Shown: positions 24,166 through 35,860, counted from the stretch's first letter. The stretch: 64,000 bases of DNA from Liopterus haemorrhoidalis (GCA_963971575.1 OZ020616.1:28934306-28998305); one strand, 5' to 3'. Numbers and translations: made by a program. The notes: generated by a model not told the origin, from the letters alone.

Positions 24166-24556
24166 GTAGCACTCACAACGTTAACCCACGTCAGGTGTGA
24201 CGGGCGAGAGCCCTGAGCACCGATCGTTGGTTGTTGCCACCAACGTGAGGTTGGAGAACGGTGATACTCGGAGTACAATTGAAAGCACATGTCTTAAGGA
24301 CAATAAACTCATATCAACCGGCTACAGTACTGACATCCAGACTGGGCCGGCTCCATTACAACGAAATCTCCGTGTACTCGTCGTGATCTTGCCTCACACC
24401 ACGATTTCACAGTACGCGAGCGAGCAGGTCACTCCATTCCCCGTCCGTCCAGGATGACACCACTGCCGTATCCAGCCCAACTACAAGCTACATGTATTTG
24501 CACTGCCTGTCGGTTCCACTACGGGAATTTATAGGAGGATTCCTTCCCACAGCGAC

Positions 24557-24590
24557 TATAAGAGCAAGTATAAGCCACGAACCTTCAGTT
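24557..24590 (+). promoter_or_regulatory. LTR core promoter
   Basis: TATAAG at 24557 lies 30 bases before the A of TCAGTT (24585-24590), an exact arthropod initiator. A second TATAAG is at 24569. This would set the U3/R border near 24587. Confidence 0.55.
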
Positions 24591-24668
24591 CAATTTCCCG
24601 TATTAGAGTTTAAATAATTACTATAATTTTGCCCCCCTTTTTATAATGAAATAACTACGGATAACTGG

Positions 24669-24674
24669 AATAAA
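24669..24674 (+). terminator. LTR polyadenylation signal
   Basis: AATAAA about 80 bases after the inferred transcription start, followed by T-rich sequence (TGTTTTTCTCTTGTG). This is the expected place for the end of R. Confidence 0.5.
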
Positions 24675-24762
24675 TACAATTAATTTTAATGTTTTTCTCT
24701 TGTGTACAGCTACCCACGTGAACATTCCTAACGAGACAAGAGGTCCCGTTTTGTCTCAATAG

Positions 24763-25810
24763 CCTAATTACATTTATTTTCAAATACTTATTCTAATTAT
24801 TGTTAAATCTTCGTCTCCAAACTTCTCTTCTCTCAAAGACGTCCTCCATCCATTTCCATCCTTGCCCTGATTCACACAACGCGTCTTTTCTTGTTCCTTC
24901 TTGATTACTTTGGCTTTTGAGGTACTCGGGTATTTGCGTCGTCAATCATCTTTTTGTATATTTTCTTCAGCGGACTGCATAACTGCGGCCCGTCGGCCAC
25001 CTGTATTGTTATATTTTATCAAGTGTTCAAACCAAGAGCGGGAGTGTATATTAAATTTTACAATTAATTCTGCAAGGAATATACATTAAACACGTAATTG
25101 TCACTTGGATTACGTATTTCGAAGCTCAGAAACTTGAAACATCTGGTTAACAGTTATTGCTCTTTTTAAAACAATCATTAACAAGGTGATGAGAGCCAGA
25201 TTGCTAACCAATATCCAGATCGAATAGATACTGAAGGGAAGAGATCGGACGATTATTTTACTATTTATACAACTTCCTACACAAACCAATGGCAAATATA
25301 GTTTCAAGGGTATCTTATCGGGTCCATTGGTAATTGAATTTTTGATCTGACATTTACTAATGCGTAATACATTTCCCTTAACCGCATTCACCTCTTCCGA
25401 ACCTATGTAACTTTCCTATCCATCTTTAAACAGAAAATGTCGCAAGGATTCGTGTTACGTGGATTGTTACGTGTTAACAATGAAATATAAGAAGAATTGA
25501 CTTGACCATTATTAAAATATAGGACTATAAAGTAATTATTTTACAACACTTAATTAATCAACATTAGTAATCACTAAATTTATACCATAGCCAGTGCTAT
25601 ACCATAGCTAGTGACGTAACTAGAATTAAGCATGGTTAAACGACACTTAAGGGCCCAAGAAGCGTACGGAATCAGAGCAATCTTGAATATTTGCGACGCC
25701 GTGAACAGAGAAATTTGTTCCTTAATATTTTTACTGTAAAGAAGAAGAGTTTTATTGTTATTATAACAATTATACGTATTAAGATATTAAGATATATAAG
25801 GCTACTTAAA
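24763..25810. other. no gene recognised
   Basis: A minus-strand frame at 25110-25391 encodes a hydrophobic stretch (SIWILVSNLALITLLMIVL), but nothing recognisable. No repeats stand out. Confidence 0.3.
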
Positions 25811-26859
25811 CCAGGGTTACCTTTTATGTTTTTGCAAAAGACCACTAGATGGTAATATTGAAATGTGTCGTTACTATATTCGTAAAATTTGACATTTGTT
25901 ATTGTTAAATCAGTGACAGCTTATAAATTGTCCGTGTAGTTTGTTGACAGTGAGCGATTAAAAAAATGTGAAAAAATTAATATTACTCCTGAAGGTTTTC
26001 GCTGGATGATTTTTTTACGATTTTAGTAAAGGCCTAACAGTGCATAGATTCCTCTTCGTTTAACTTTTGGTAATGGAGCACCATTAGAAAGGACTGTTTA
26101 CAATTGGTATGCAGAATTTCATCGTGATCGTGCGTCCGTCAGTGATGAATCTGGTGAAGGTCGACCAAAATCGGTTGTGATTCAAAAAAACATCGAGGTT
26201 GTGCGCAAAATGAATGATGACGATTGGCATATGACTTACCGTGAGATAGAGGCATCGTTTGGCATATCGCAGATTACAATACATTTAATTTTGCATGAAC
26301 ATTTAGCTGTGAAAAAGATCTGTTCCCGATGGATCCCGCATTATTTGACCCAAGCTCAAAAAAAAAGGCTCGTGTTAATTGGTGTAAGAGAATGCTAAAA
26401 AAAAATCAACCTAGGCACTGCAGAGTCCGTATACGACATCGTTACATGTGACGAAACTTGGATTTAACTCGGAAACTAAGCTACAATCCACTGTTTGGGT
26501 CTTCCAAGATGAACCGAATCTCACAAAATTTGTTGATTCACGAAGCACTTTCAAGAAAATGATTGCTTGTTTCTTCGGTTGTACTGGACATGTCGCAATC
26601 ATTCCTTTAGAGGATCGGAGAACAGTTAAGGCTGAATGGTATACAACAATTTGTCTGCCAAAAGTCATCGACAAAATCAGGAAAAACAATCAAAAACTTC
26701 GCATCATTCTTCATCATGATAATGCAAGCTCCCACACAGCACGTGGCACTATTGATTATTTGAAGGAGAAAAACATCGAATTAATATATAAATTGCCAGT
26801 ATTCACCTGATTTATTTCCTAGCGACTTTTTGTGTTCCCCAATGTCAAACGAAAAATGC
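25811..26859 (+). pseudogene. mariner transposon, transposase broken and cut off at its 3' end
   Basis: AGGGTTACCTTTTATG at 25813 matches the terminal repeat of the 13774 fragment. The coding remnant reads TVYNWYAEFHRDRA, MTYREIEASFGISQITIHLI and CSRWIPHYLTQAQKK. A frameshift near 26360 precedes DIVTCDETW with the first Asp. The second block is FQDEPNLTKFVDSRSTFKKM, ACFFGCTGHVAIIPLEDRRT and ILHHDNASSHTARGTID. A Helitron-like element enters after FPNVKRKM at 26860, and no mariner sequence resumes beyond it. A first-half stop and frameshifts make it non-functional. Confidence 0.8.
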
Positions 26860-27916
26860 AAAAAATTGATGTGAAGTGTGAATTTTCACACATTTCAGGG
26901 TTTTGCAGGTATTTAATAACTGAATGATGATTATTTGGGATGCCAAAACTAATTTTATGTCAAAATATTTTTTTATGAATTTTAATTCGAATGCCTAATA
27001 GCATTATTTAAGTTTCTAAATATGTGCAGTATTTTTTTTACATAGCAAGGTTCATTAAGATTTTGAAAATTGCGCCTATGGCTTCTATTGGTTGCTTAAA
27101 ACATTATCCCCGCCCGCTGATTTCGTATACATCAAACAGAATTAAATTATAATTTCAACACTTCACACTGGTTATTAAATTTACGCTTTTAAAAATTAAA
27201 TGCAACATTTACCAAAATATAACTAGAATTTTGACAAAATAATTTAAACAAAAGAAAACTGCAAAAAAAAAACAAAAAAATTAAAATTGACAGGATTCGA
27301 ACTCTAGTTTGCAAGTTACCTGTTTGACAAATTAGAAAACCAATGACTAAACGCACATTGCTATGAGCGCTGACGTATCAACATGGTTACATAGCGAATT
27401 AAATATTTAACATATTTTGGTTAAAAACACAAAAAATGCATTATTTTCCGAAAACATAATCTGATCAAAAATTCCTGTTGTACTATTCCGGTTCACACCA
27501 ATATACATTACTTGTAATTTTTTCAGATTTTTAGTTTAAACCATCTGGGCTACAGGGTGTGGGACAAAATTTTTTTTGCTCAATTTTGATAAAAATCGCG
27601 TCAAAATAATTTATTTTGCAAAAATAAAATTTTGATCGTTAATCCACGTACTAAGGGCTTTCATTTGATACCCTACTCAGAATTTAAAAACAAAATATTT
27701 TTTTTCGATGAGCACATATTTGTTGATATTTTTACGGGGATATGTTTTTTAGATGTTTTAGTATTTTTCCTATGTGCGGGTCAAGAAGTTGTACAAGCAT
27801 GCCAAATTTCAACTTTCTAGGTTTAGCCGTTTGGCTACAATTTTTACTGAACAGACAGACAGACGACAAAATGATGGTATAAGGGTTTTTTGGTCATACC
27901 TACAAAACCCTAAAAA
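26860..27916 (-). mobile_element. Helitron-like tRNA-module family, copy A
   Basis: On the minus strand the 5' end reads TTTTTAGGGTTTTGTAGGTA, followed by a short (GTCT)n tract. Near the 3' end comes the inverse ATACCTGCAAAACCCT, then a stem-loop GTGTGAAAATTCACAC and TTCACATCAATTTTTT. This is the subterminal-repeat, microsatellite and 3'-hairpin plan of DINE-1/Helentron-associated elements. Copies B (44501), C (46028), D (53339) and E (20010) share it. The plus-strand frame at 27632 (MIVNPRTKGFHLIPYSEF) recurs in D on the opposite strand, but is probably a by-product of conservation. Confidence 0.65.
27291..27365 (-). repeat. tRNA-like module in copy A
   Basis: Minus strand: GCGTTTAGTCATTGGTTTTC resembles an A-box/D arm, and GAGTTCGAATCC is a near-perfect B box about 50 bases later. 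The same module lies in copy C (46455-46526). Copies B and E carry different ones. Confidence 0.55.
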
Positions 27917-28179
27917 ACTTAAAAAATATTTATGATAAACTCGAAAAGAGTTTTACAAAAAATATTAATTACTTGTTAAATATAAATAAAAATGTTTCTC
28001 AAAGTTTGGTAAAGCGGGGCCCTATCAAACGTGAGGTGGTAGATGAGATCACGTTTTCCCTGGTGTTCGGGTCGGCTGTAGGCTCTGAATTTGCTCCAAG
28101 CCCAGACCAGGCCCTAAGCAACTGCCCAGGGATGGATTACGAATTCAAAATGGTCTGATAAATTATTAGGTAAGCAGGG

Positions 28180-28440
28180 ACCTGGGTTCGAGACCCACCA
28201 TCTCCTTCGGATTTTTATCTTCCGAAAATGTGCAGTCATATCTGGGGTCAACTGAGCCTCAAGTATTTCATACTGAAAATGAGTACCTGTTTATACAGGA
28301 ATAATAGGACCGGTCGAAACGTCACACTGACCACTGACATATATATATGCCCGGCGGTCTAGAAACGGAGAACTTACCTTCTCTGCCCCATATACGCCTA
28401 TCTAGCTGTTGGAATACTATTATTTTTTGTATATAAAATT
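28180..28440 (+). mobile_element. tRNA-derived SINE, head damaged
   Basis: GGGTTCGAGACCC is the B box. The body that follows (TTCGGATTTTTATCTTCCGA, GCCTCAAGTATTTCATACTG, ATAATAGGACCGG, GAAACGGAGAACTTACCTTC, TATACGCCTATC) matches the copies at 62436-62600 and 63335-63632. The A box is missing here. Confidence 0.7.
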
Positions 28441-28675
28441 ACAATAATTCTTCCACTAACGTATTTAATTTGTTCCAGGAGAAAATTTCGAAAAGTCATA
28501 ATTGAAGTGGCGGACTGCACTCAAGACCGTGACCCCCCCATGGGTGTGTGTCTGAAACAGTGATCTAAAATACCCGGCTATTTATTTTTTGGGGTAAATA
28601 CCCAGATAAATACCCGAGTAAATATGTGGGTATACATTTATTGACTCGGAAAACTTACAATAGGAGTATTTTTTT

Positions 28676-28832
<157 letters not shown>

Positions 28833-28924
28833 GATTTACGTTCACATGAGCGATCCCAAATTGCGAAGTGAAAAACACAAATGTTACATATTATGTAAAA
28901 TACGTGCAGTATATATACATGTTA

Positions 28925-29054
28925 CTGTAAAAGCCGAACTACGGTAAATCCTAAGATTTTCCAGTAAAACCTAAGATTTACCAACTCTTAATGGTTGGTA
29001 AATCCTAAGATTTACTATTTAAACCTAAGTTTACCAATATACGGGCTTTTACAG
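28925..29054. mobile_element. 130-bp MITE with CTGTAAAAGCC ends
   Basis: CTGTAAAAGCC and its inverse GGCTTTTACAG are perfect ends with TA on each side (28923-28924 and 29055-29056). The interior repeats TAAATCCTAAGATTT-type words several times in both directions. Confidence 0.75.
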
Positions 29055-29340
29055 TAACATATACACTTAAATCAAGTACAAAAATTAACTAACCACATTA
29101 GAATAAAACAATCAAAATTATACAAAAATATACAAAATATAAATTATATAAAATTAAAAAACAAGATGTAACAATTAAGTAAAACTTAAAATAAAACGTG
29201 AAACAAAGCGATTTTTGACATTAAATGACATGTTGCAAATATCAAACTATAAACAAGTTACATTATATAGCCTATTTTTTTCTTAATGAAGCCGATCTAC
29301 AAAAGTTTGCCAGGCAGGCTTAATTTGCCAATAAGTCTGC

Positions 29341-29400
29341 CACTGTAAAACTGATATGATTACAATACCTCCCTCTCTGTATGTGATGGTCGGTAAAAAA
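29341..29400 (-). mobile_element. Helitron-like family X, copy 3, 5'-end scrap
   Basis: On the minus strand TTTTTTACCGACCATCACAT, then GGGAGGTATTGTAATCATAT, match the 5' ends of the copies at 3070 and 39981. The rest of the element is missing. Confidence 0.5.
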
Positions 29401-29924
29401 AGAAGGTTAATCCACCTGTCATGATTGTTATATATTTATTGTTGGCGCCAGGAAGACCCCGGCTTCGAATCTCAATCCGAACTGCAACGTCATTTGTTAT
29501 TTCCCGCTATGCACTGACAGTTAATCTAATCTATAGGGTTAAAAATTGCCGATATTCTAAACAAACATTTTGGGGTGCTTCTTACTTTACGATTCCACAC
29601 GCAATGTTTTGTTTTCGCATCAAGTCCACAAAACAAAAATTATAGAGGAAAAAAAAAACGAGAAACCCGCAGAGTAAAATATATTGATGAACTAAAGTAT
29701 TTTATCTATTGTTTTTATAAATGTCTGTGGCTTCGTGGTACGTCACTGTCTTAATTTTGTTAGTACGCTCAACTTCATAAATACAGTCCACGCTGGTTTC
29801 AGGTTATGTTAAAAAATGTGTGCCTTATATAGTAACTAGGTGAGTACTCATGCTTTACTACGTTATATTGACAGTCTACTATTATCCTGCAAGTATTACA
29901 AGTCATGGTTCTTTGTAGATTAAA

Positions 29925-30048
29925 TTTTGACTCTCTCTTCGGTGCTAGGAACGTCAGGCTGCTGCGTGAGCTCACTCTGGGGCAGGCCACATAGAATTTC
30001 CCATAAGAGAAGCAGTTCTCCCTCAAGTCTATACTGCACCCCGAATTT
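29925..30048 (-). pseudogene. Helitron/PIF1-type helicase C-terminal fragment
   Basis: The minus-strand frame reads DLRENCFSYGKFYVACPRVS then SRSSLTFLAPKRES. This corresponds to the conserved final helicase motif of Helitron Rep/helicase and PIF1 proteins (ENCFSHGQxYVACSRV-type). Sequence after it is not homologous. It is only about 40 codons, so an isolated relic. It lies between Helitron-like copies X3 and X2, which such an enzyme family could have mobilised. Confidence 0.6.
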
Positions 30049-31466
30049 AGATTCGCCCCGTCAGGGGCAGATTAGTTAAGATCCTCAGTTATGTTTCTAA
30101 ACTTGTGTATGGGTAACTTTTGTAAGCAAAAACCTAGTTGATATCTCATCTGTCCTAAAAGATATTGAGGAACCCGTGAAAAATATTTTACCCCTTTTCA
30201 CCCCTTAGGAGTCAAACTTGAGAAAATCTCTTCTTAGTGGGTTCTTACATCATACGGAGGAATATACTCCCCGTTATTTCTAATAATAAATCAGCTGTGG
30301 CCACCACAGGACCGACCGCCATCACAAAGTACTTGTTTAATTTATGCTGCTTTATCAAAAAATGTCTCAAATAAAAGTTGTTAGTTATTGCTTATACACT
30401 GCAAATCTCAAGTGAGTACTAGTACTCATTTAAAATGCGTACATTGCTTGTCCTCGTTTTTACTCACGTACAAGTGAGTACTTTTGTACGCACTTTAAAT
30501 GAGTACTAGTACTCACTTAAAGTGAGTACTAGTACTCATTTTACGCATCGTTACGCGTTTTAAATGGGTAGTGGAAAAGAAGAGAGGGTAGAAATACGCA
30601 CTTATAGTGCGTACATAGGTATAAAAATCTTTTCTTGAGTGACGTCACAATAAAGCTTTAAAATTCAGGAAAAGTAAAAATGTTGATTGAACATCAGAAA
30701 AATAGTTTTTAAATTATTATAATCAATAATTTATACACTTTTTTGCTAATTTTCAATGCAATCCTTTTCCAGAATTTATGAAGCTTCATATTTTTCTGTA
30801 AATAATAAAATACGATTATTATTATTTTTTGAATATATTTATTTAAAAAATTTTCAAACCTTTCAGATATTACAACTAAAATAATCATAATGATTAAGTA
30901 TAAGTATGAACTTAGTTATCATCTAAATTTATTTATTTATTCTAAACAATTTCTACGAATAATAGAAGATAAAAATTATGATTTTCTCCTTAGTTACATT
31001 TTGAAACGTATTATTTTAGTATCTAAAATATAATGTAATTGTCTCGGTAATTATGTCGTATAATAGAATCAATGTTTGTTGTCATTATTCCTAAAATAAT
31101 GCAATCATCACATGTGCTATTATTATATCGCATTTAAATTAAAACTGCATATTTGTATAACTAACTTTGAACCTTCTTAAACAAAAACTATGCAAAAATA
31201 AATTCTGGCTTCAGCAGCCTCTCAATGCTACATTTCACTTTATTATAATTATTTTTCACTTTTACTTAACTTTAAATTCACTTATTAATCATCAGATACT
31301 TTGGCACTTTTTTTTTAAGTTTTAATTGTCTAATAAACGTTAATATTGTACTATTATTTGGTTGTTTAGTTTTAAAGAGCTTATATGACAGGAAAATTAA
31401 TATGTTAGGTTAGGTTACTCACATATAACGCGTATTAAAAGTACGAATCTAAAATGAGTATTAGTA

Positions 31467-32375
31467 CAGGTGGGCCTTATTTTACGCCGCTTTATTTTAC
31501 GCCGGTTGGCAGCGACCTTAAAATAACGCCGCTTTGAAACAGTTGAACGTCGGAGTCGGGTGTCGACGATTCAGGGGTCGAAGCGGGGATGTCTCGTGGT
31601 TTACGCAGTCGCAGTAACTCGCTTAAGAGTGTCTGCTTTATGATATGTACATATTTAAATTTAAATAAATCTAAATCTAATATTTAATATAATCTAAATT
31701 TAATAATTTTTAATTTTTCTATATTATTTTTATTAACTTACTTTTAAAATTTAATTTAAAATTATTGAGTAATAATTATAATTTTCATCAATACCAATGG
31801 AAGATATATCTACAAAACACGATAGAAAACAACGTAGGTCTATTTCGATTGAGACAAAAATTGAAGTTATTAAAAGAATAGAGAATGGTGAAACTCGTCC
31901 GAAGATTTGTAGATGCCTAAACTTACCTCCATCAACGGTGACTACAATAATGAAAAATGCAGATAAAATTAAAAAATTAAGACTATTGCAAGACAGATCA
32001 TGATTGCGAACGCAGTTCAACTATAATAAAAAATATCAAAACATCTATGGAACCTTACATAAGCCTTCTGCGTGAAAGAAAAAATAAAGAAAAATAAATT
32101 TTTAATATTCTTTCAAAGGTTTTGTTTTTATTTTTGATTATAATTTTGATTTCTGTTTTAATTTTTGTTTATTTGTATCATATTGTTGCATTGTATTGTA
32201 TGTTCTGTAATAATATTATAATTTTCTGTATATATAAGTAATAACTAAAGAAAAAACAAAAATATTAATTCGAATAGAATGTTAATCCATCTCTGGAATG
32301 AACATTCTTTGCTTTGATTTGCGCCGCTTTATTTTGCGCCGGTACGTAACACCGGCGTAAAACGAGGCCCACCTG
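31467..32375 (+). mobile_element. deleted pogo/Tigger element inside the GTACTAGTAC MITE
   Basis: CAGGTGGGCCT ends are inverted (right end AGGCCCACCTG), followed on both sides by TTTTACGCCG repeats. TA flanks lie at 31465-31466 and 32376-32377. At 909 bp it lacks the catalytic domain but keeps one small frame (31797-32003). Confidence 0.85.
31797..32003 (+). CDS. small CENP-B/pogo-type helix-turn-helix protein
   Basis: The 68-residue frame reads KQRRSISIETKIEVIKRIEN, then GETRPKICRCLNLPPSTVTT and IMKNADKIKK. This fits the N-terminal CENP-B/psq helix-turn-helix of Tigger proteins, which binds the transposon ends: a recognition helix region (LPPSTVTTIMKN) after the RPKICRCL helix. A stop follows at once and no DDE domain exists in the element. 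It is either a fossil start of the transposase or a small DNA-binding peptide that could still compete for terminal repeats; the latter is inference. The frame is intact. Confidence 0.6.
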   Translation: MEDISTKHDRKQRRSISIETKIEVIKRIENGETRPKICRCLNLPPSTVTTIMKNADKIKKLRLLQDRS

Positions 32376-33071
32376 TACTCATATATAACGCGTAGTTTCA
32401 GTTCCGCTTTAGAAGTGAGTACTTGTACTCGTTTTACGTGAGTATTTTGAAGTACTCATTTATAACGAGTACTAGTACTCACTTCAAGTGCGTACACTTA
32501 TCTACTTCTTCAAAGTGAGTACAAGTACGCACTTTAAATGAGTAATATAAAAAGTACTCATTTAAAAGGAGTACTATTACTCACTAAAATTTGCAGTGTA
32601 ATAGCAACTTTTGTTAAATACATTTTTTAGACATATTTCTCTGTTGTGAAATATTCGCAAAAAACTTAAAACCGACACGAGTAAACTCCCATTTCTAATT
32701 AACTGATTTTCACCAAGAGTTAATTCAAGAGTTAATGAACTCGTGCCAAAATTAATGTCAAAAGCTTAAATATGAAGTTTCATAAAAATCCTTTTAGCCG
32801 AATTTGCTCTGCACGCAGTGGCGGATCTAGCTTTTTGGGGGCCCAGGGCTTAAAAATACCAAGGGGCACTAAATGCACAAAATGACAGTATTAAAGGATC
32901 ATTATTATTTATTACATTTTTATTAAATATATGTATTAAGAAGTACTAACAAGAATATTAAAGTACAATCACAATTATTTATTGAATTTTCATTAAACAT
33001 ATATTAAGTACAATCACAATGAAATTAAATATAATACAATAACGATAACAGATTATTAAATTTGAAAATTA

Positions 33072-33401
33072 TTAATGACGCATCCTTTTGACTTTTGTCT
33101 CGGCATATTCCTTAATATCTTCATCATAGTTCAATGACTTCGTAAAATCACTTTTCAATGATAAAACCATCAAGTTCGCTAATCTCTCATTATTAATTTT
33201 ATTTCTTTGATTATTTTTAATGTAACTCATTCTTGAGAATGATCTTTCTGCTTCACAATTAGTAATAAGTATCGTAAGGAAAATATGTACATATATGGAA
33301 TTTAATAATGTATATAAATTTGGAAAAGTATCAATTAATTGTTTATCGTAAATAATTTTTAAAATTTGTGCACAATTAATTTGGGTTTGTTCGTCAACTG
33401 C
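33072..33401 (-). pseudogene. hAT transposase C-terminal dimerisation domain
   Basis: Minus strand from about 33401 to the stop at 33072-33074, open for about 109 codons: AVDEQTQINCAQILKIIYDK, then FPNLYTLLNSIYVHIFLTIL, ITNCEAERSFSRMSYIKNNQ, NERLANLMVLSLKSDF and ending VKRMRH. CEAERSFSRMSYIKN is the hAT_C signature. The N-terminal zinc finger and catalytic core are not visible, so the copy is internally deleted. TTTCATTGCAG before the frame looks like a splice acceptor. Confidence 0.75.
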
Positions 33402-33715
33402 AATGAAATGAAATGTCTATTTTTTTAGTCATATAATATGATGGATTCAAGGAGTTAGAACAATAAAATTTCGAATTAAACGATTCGATTCTCGATTAGA
33501 GAAACTTTAACAATGAGTAAAATTAATTAGCAGCGTTTCAATAATAACAACAATTAGTTATCGTATCTCATCTTACCATAAAAAATTCAGAAAGAGATAA
33601 GAGAAAAGATCGAAACAAAAATATTACTTTAAAAACAACACAAAAAATTAAAAACACAAATTTACTAATATTGAAAAAATCAACATAAGTGGAATTATTA
33701 TTATTTAAACACTAA

Positions 33716-34440
33716 GGCCCGATTTCTCAATATTGGTTTAATCTTACTTTTAGATAATCTATACCTTCCAGTTAAACTAATCATTAAACCCAAGAACATT
33801 TCTGAATACAAATAAATCTATTGGTTCCGTAATCTTTAGATTATTTTTGGGGCATGCGCATATTACCTAAACGTATGTCTTACCTAAACTCTGAGCGCTG
33901 ACCGCACCGTCGGGCATGCGCATTTAGCTGTCAGTACGTCAAATTTGTAAACAACTTAACCTATATCCACCTTATTTACAAATAGTAGAAACTAATTTAT
34001 CATGAAACCATGGGGGCAGATATATTCTTTGCGGAACGGTAAGATTTATAATGAGACACTTAAATTTATTTTCCAAAAACTAAACTTTATTTGTAGCGAA
34101 ACAGCGACTTTTACAATGTTGTCGGCAGTAATAAAGTTTAGGTTACAAAAGTAAAAATTGTTGTTCCAAGATTTATTTACCTGTTTTTCACAAAATACTG
34201 TTATTTTACTACTAATATGGAACCAAACTACTTTTAAAACTAATGATTTATACAAATTTTATTTATTTTAAACTGAGCTAGTAATGTAATCGGGACATAA
34301 ACGGTACCTGCGGAGACGGTTAAGTTTATCTTAAGATTACCAGAGGTTCAGCTCCAACTGGAGAATGAGAAATACAATCATGTGATGATCTTTAGTTTAA
34401 CCTTTAATTCTAGTTTACACTGATATTGAGAAACTGGCCC
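33716..34440. mobile_element. MITE with GGCCCGATTTCTCAATATT ends
   Basis: The left end GGCCCGATTTCTCAATATTG is matched inverted by the right end AATATCAGTGTAAAC read outward (GGGCCAGTTTCTCAATATC). Flanking triplets are TAA and TTA, a possible PIF/Harbinger-type duplication with one change. The 135-bp MITE at 60889 has similar ends. Confidence 0.6.
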
Positions 34441-34866
34441 TTATTGGTGAGAAATTAAATTTAAGTTCTAATACTAATCTAAGAAATATTAATTAAAATA
34501 CTAGCACCCAGCACCAAAATTAAATTAATAACACTAATTAAAATAAACAAGTTTTAAGAATACCAGAACGTATGTTAGCGGTCAACTGAAAACCACAGAT
34601 GACCAAGAGGAGATGCGAAACCTACATGTTATTTTCTGTGCTTTTGTGGCAAAGTGGCACCTCTTTTTTTTCGCCCAGGAACTATTCGATTTAAAATTTA
34701 CCGCCTGGTTATTTGAAGGTTACTTCTTTATTTTTAAGGCAGAAAAATGTTTATTAATGAAACATGATAATAATATAAAAGCAAGTTTTATTTTAAATAA
34801 TATACACATATTTTAAATACAAAGTTCAGTTTTTTAGTAAATATTTTAAATACAAAGAAGTTTGTC

Positions 34867-34985
34867 AATCACAAATGAACGAATCATCAATCAACTTATT
34901 TATATATTTCTTTCTCATTCATGCAAGACATGTACGAGACAGAAATACATAAATAAGTTGATTGTTGCTTCATTTATTTGTGATT
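34867..34985. repeat. 119-bp foldback, stem of about 48 bp
   Basis: AATCACAAATGAACGAATCA and CAATCAACTTATTTATATAT pair with the inverse strand at 34940-34985 (AAATAAGTTGATTGTTGC, TTTATTTGTGATT) with a few mismatches and a loop of about 24 bases. Confidence 0.65.
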
Positions 34986-35727
34986 ACTAAGTGGAAACTA
35001 CTACAGTTCTTCGATTATTCTTCATACACATTCTTATAAAGCAAGCAGAAGAGTGGAAACACAGAACATTGAAATGATTGGAAAACAACACAGAACACGG
35101 AACATTGGAACATAAAACATCGGAAATTACTTATAATTTGTAGCACGTGGCACTGTACATGAATTAATTGATTTCCTTGTCAAAATTAACCACAAAACAC
35201 CTTAAAATATGAACGTTAAAAAACAATGACATTTGTTTCACTATGATATGGAACTAATGTAGCATTTAGCGACATCTACTGTGGTTATTTGAAATTAAAA
35301 CTGGTTACTAACGCCATCTATTTTTTTATCCAGAAACTATTCTCACGAGCACAACTCTCCCATTAAGCCTTCACCCCCCTGCTGAAAACTGAGAAAGTCA
35401 AAATAATGCAATTTGAAGTAACAATTTTTGTACAAGCTGTTTCTATTTTTGTTCAAGCTGTACATTTGGGCTGGTGGGGGTTGTGTTTAGCAAAAAATTA
35501 TGAGAATAATTTTAACTAATGTTTTAGTTACTGATCGTTCCTTGAGGTGATAAGTGATAAAAATTAATCACGTTTTAATGTTGGATATTATTTTTTTATT
35601 AGCAGGTCCTTTACTTATGTCGATTTTTAATAAATATTAGTAAACTTGTGTTTTTTATTTTTTTGTGTTGTTTTTTAAAGTAATATTTTTGTTTTGATCT
35701 TTTCTCTTATTAGCCGTGCTTGGTATA

Positions 35728-35750
35728 GAATAGAATAGAATAGATTTATT
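35728..35750 (-). repeat. (ATTCT)n 3' tail of the non-LTR element
   Basis: On the minus strand the element ends TCTATTCTATTCTATTC, about four units, directly before the GGTATA flank. Confidence 0.7.
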
Positions 35751-35860
35751 GAAATATTAGATACAAAAAATTGAACATAATTCCAGTCAGTCAAAAAAAA
35801 TAACAATATATAATATTCGTACAGTATAATACATATTACAAAACATGGTATAAATACAAA

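Larger units (their letters stand above)
23105..24758 (+). mobile_element. solo LTR of an LTR retrotransposon
   Basis: It begins TGTGACAAAACGG and ends CCGTTTTGTCTCA, so it has TG...CA ends with 13-bp near-perfect inverted tips. ATAG flanks both sides (23101-23104 and 24759-24762), a 4-bp target duplication. Inside are TATAAG and TCAGTT (24557, 24585) and AATAAA (24669), in the order U3-R-U5. U3 is about 1.48 kb and R plus U5 about 170 bp. No gag/pol or primer site adjoins, so it arose by LTR-LTR recombination. Its base composition is much richer in GC than its surroundings. Confidence 0.75.
30397..32598. mobile_element. MITE with repeated GTACTAGTAC motifs
   Basis: CACTGCAAAT opens it and ATTTGCAGTG closes it, with TA on both sides (30395-30396 and 32599-32600). 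Beyond the tips, both arms carry many copies of AGTGAGTACTAGTACTCATT, direct and inverted. Without the pogo insert it is about 1.3 kb and has no coding capacity. The TA duplication points to the Tc1/mariner superfamily. Confidence 0.75.

Noticed and set aside
25110..25391. Hydrophobic 93-codon minus-strand frame as a membrane protein
   Set aside because: A hydrophobic run is common in AT-rich DNA and there is no supporting homology, splice site or neighbour.
29421..29645. 74-codon plus-strand frame
   Set aside because: No recognisable domain; a B-box-like CTTCGAATCTC inside has no convincing A box.
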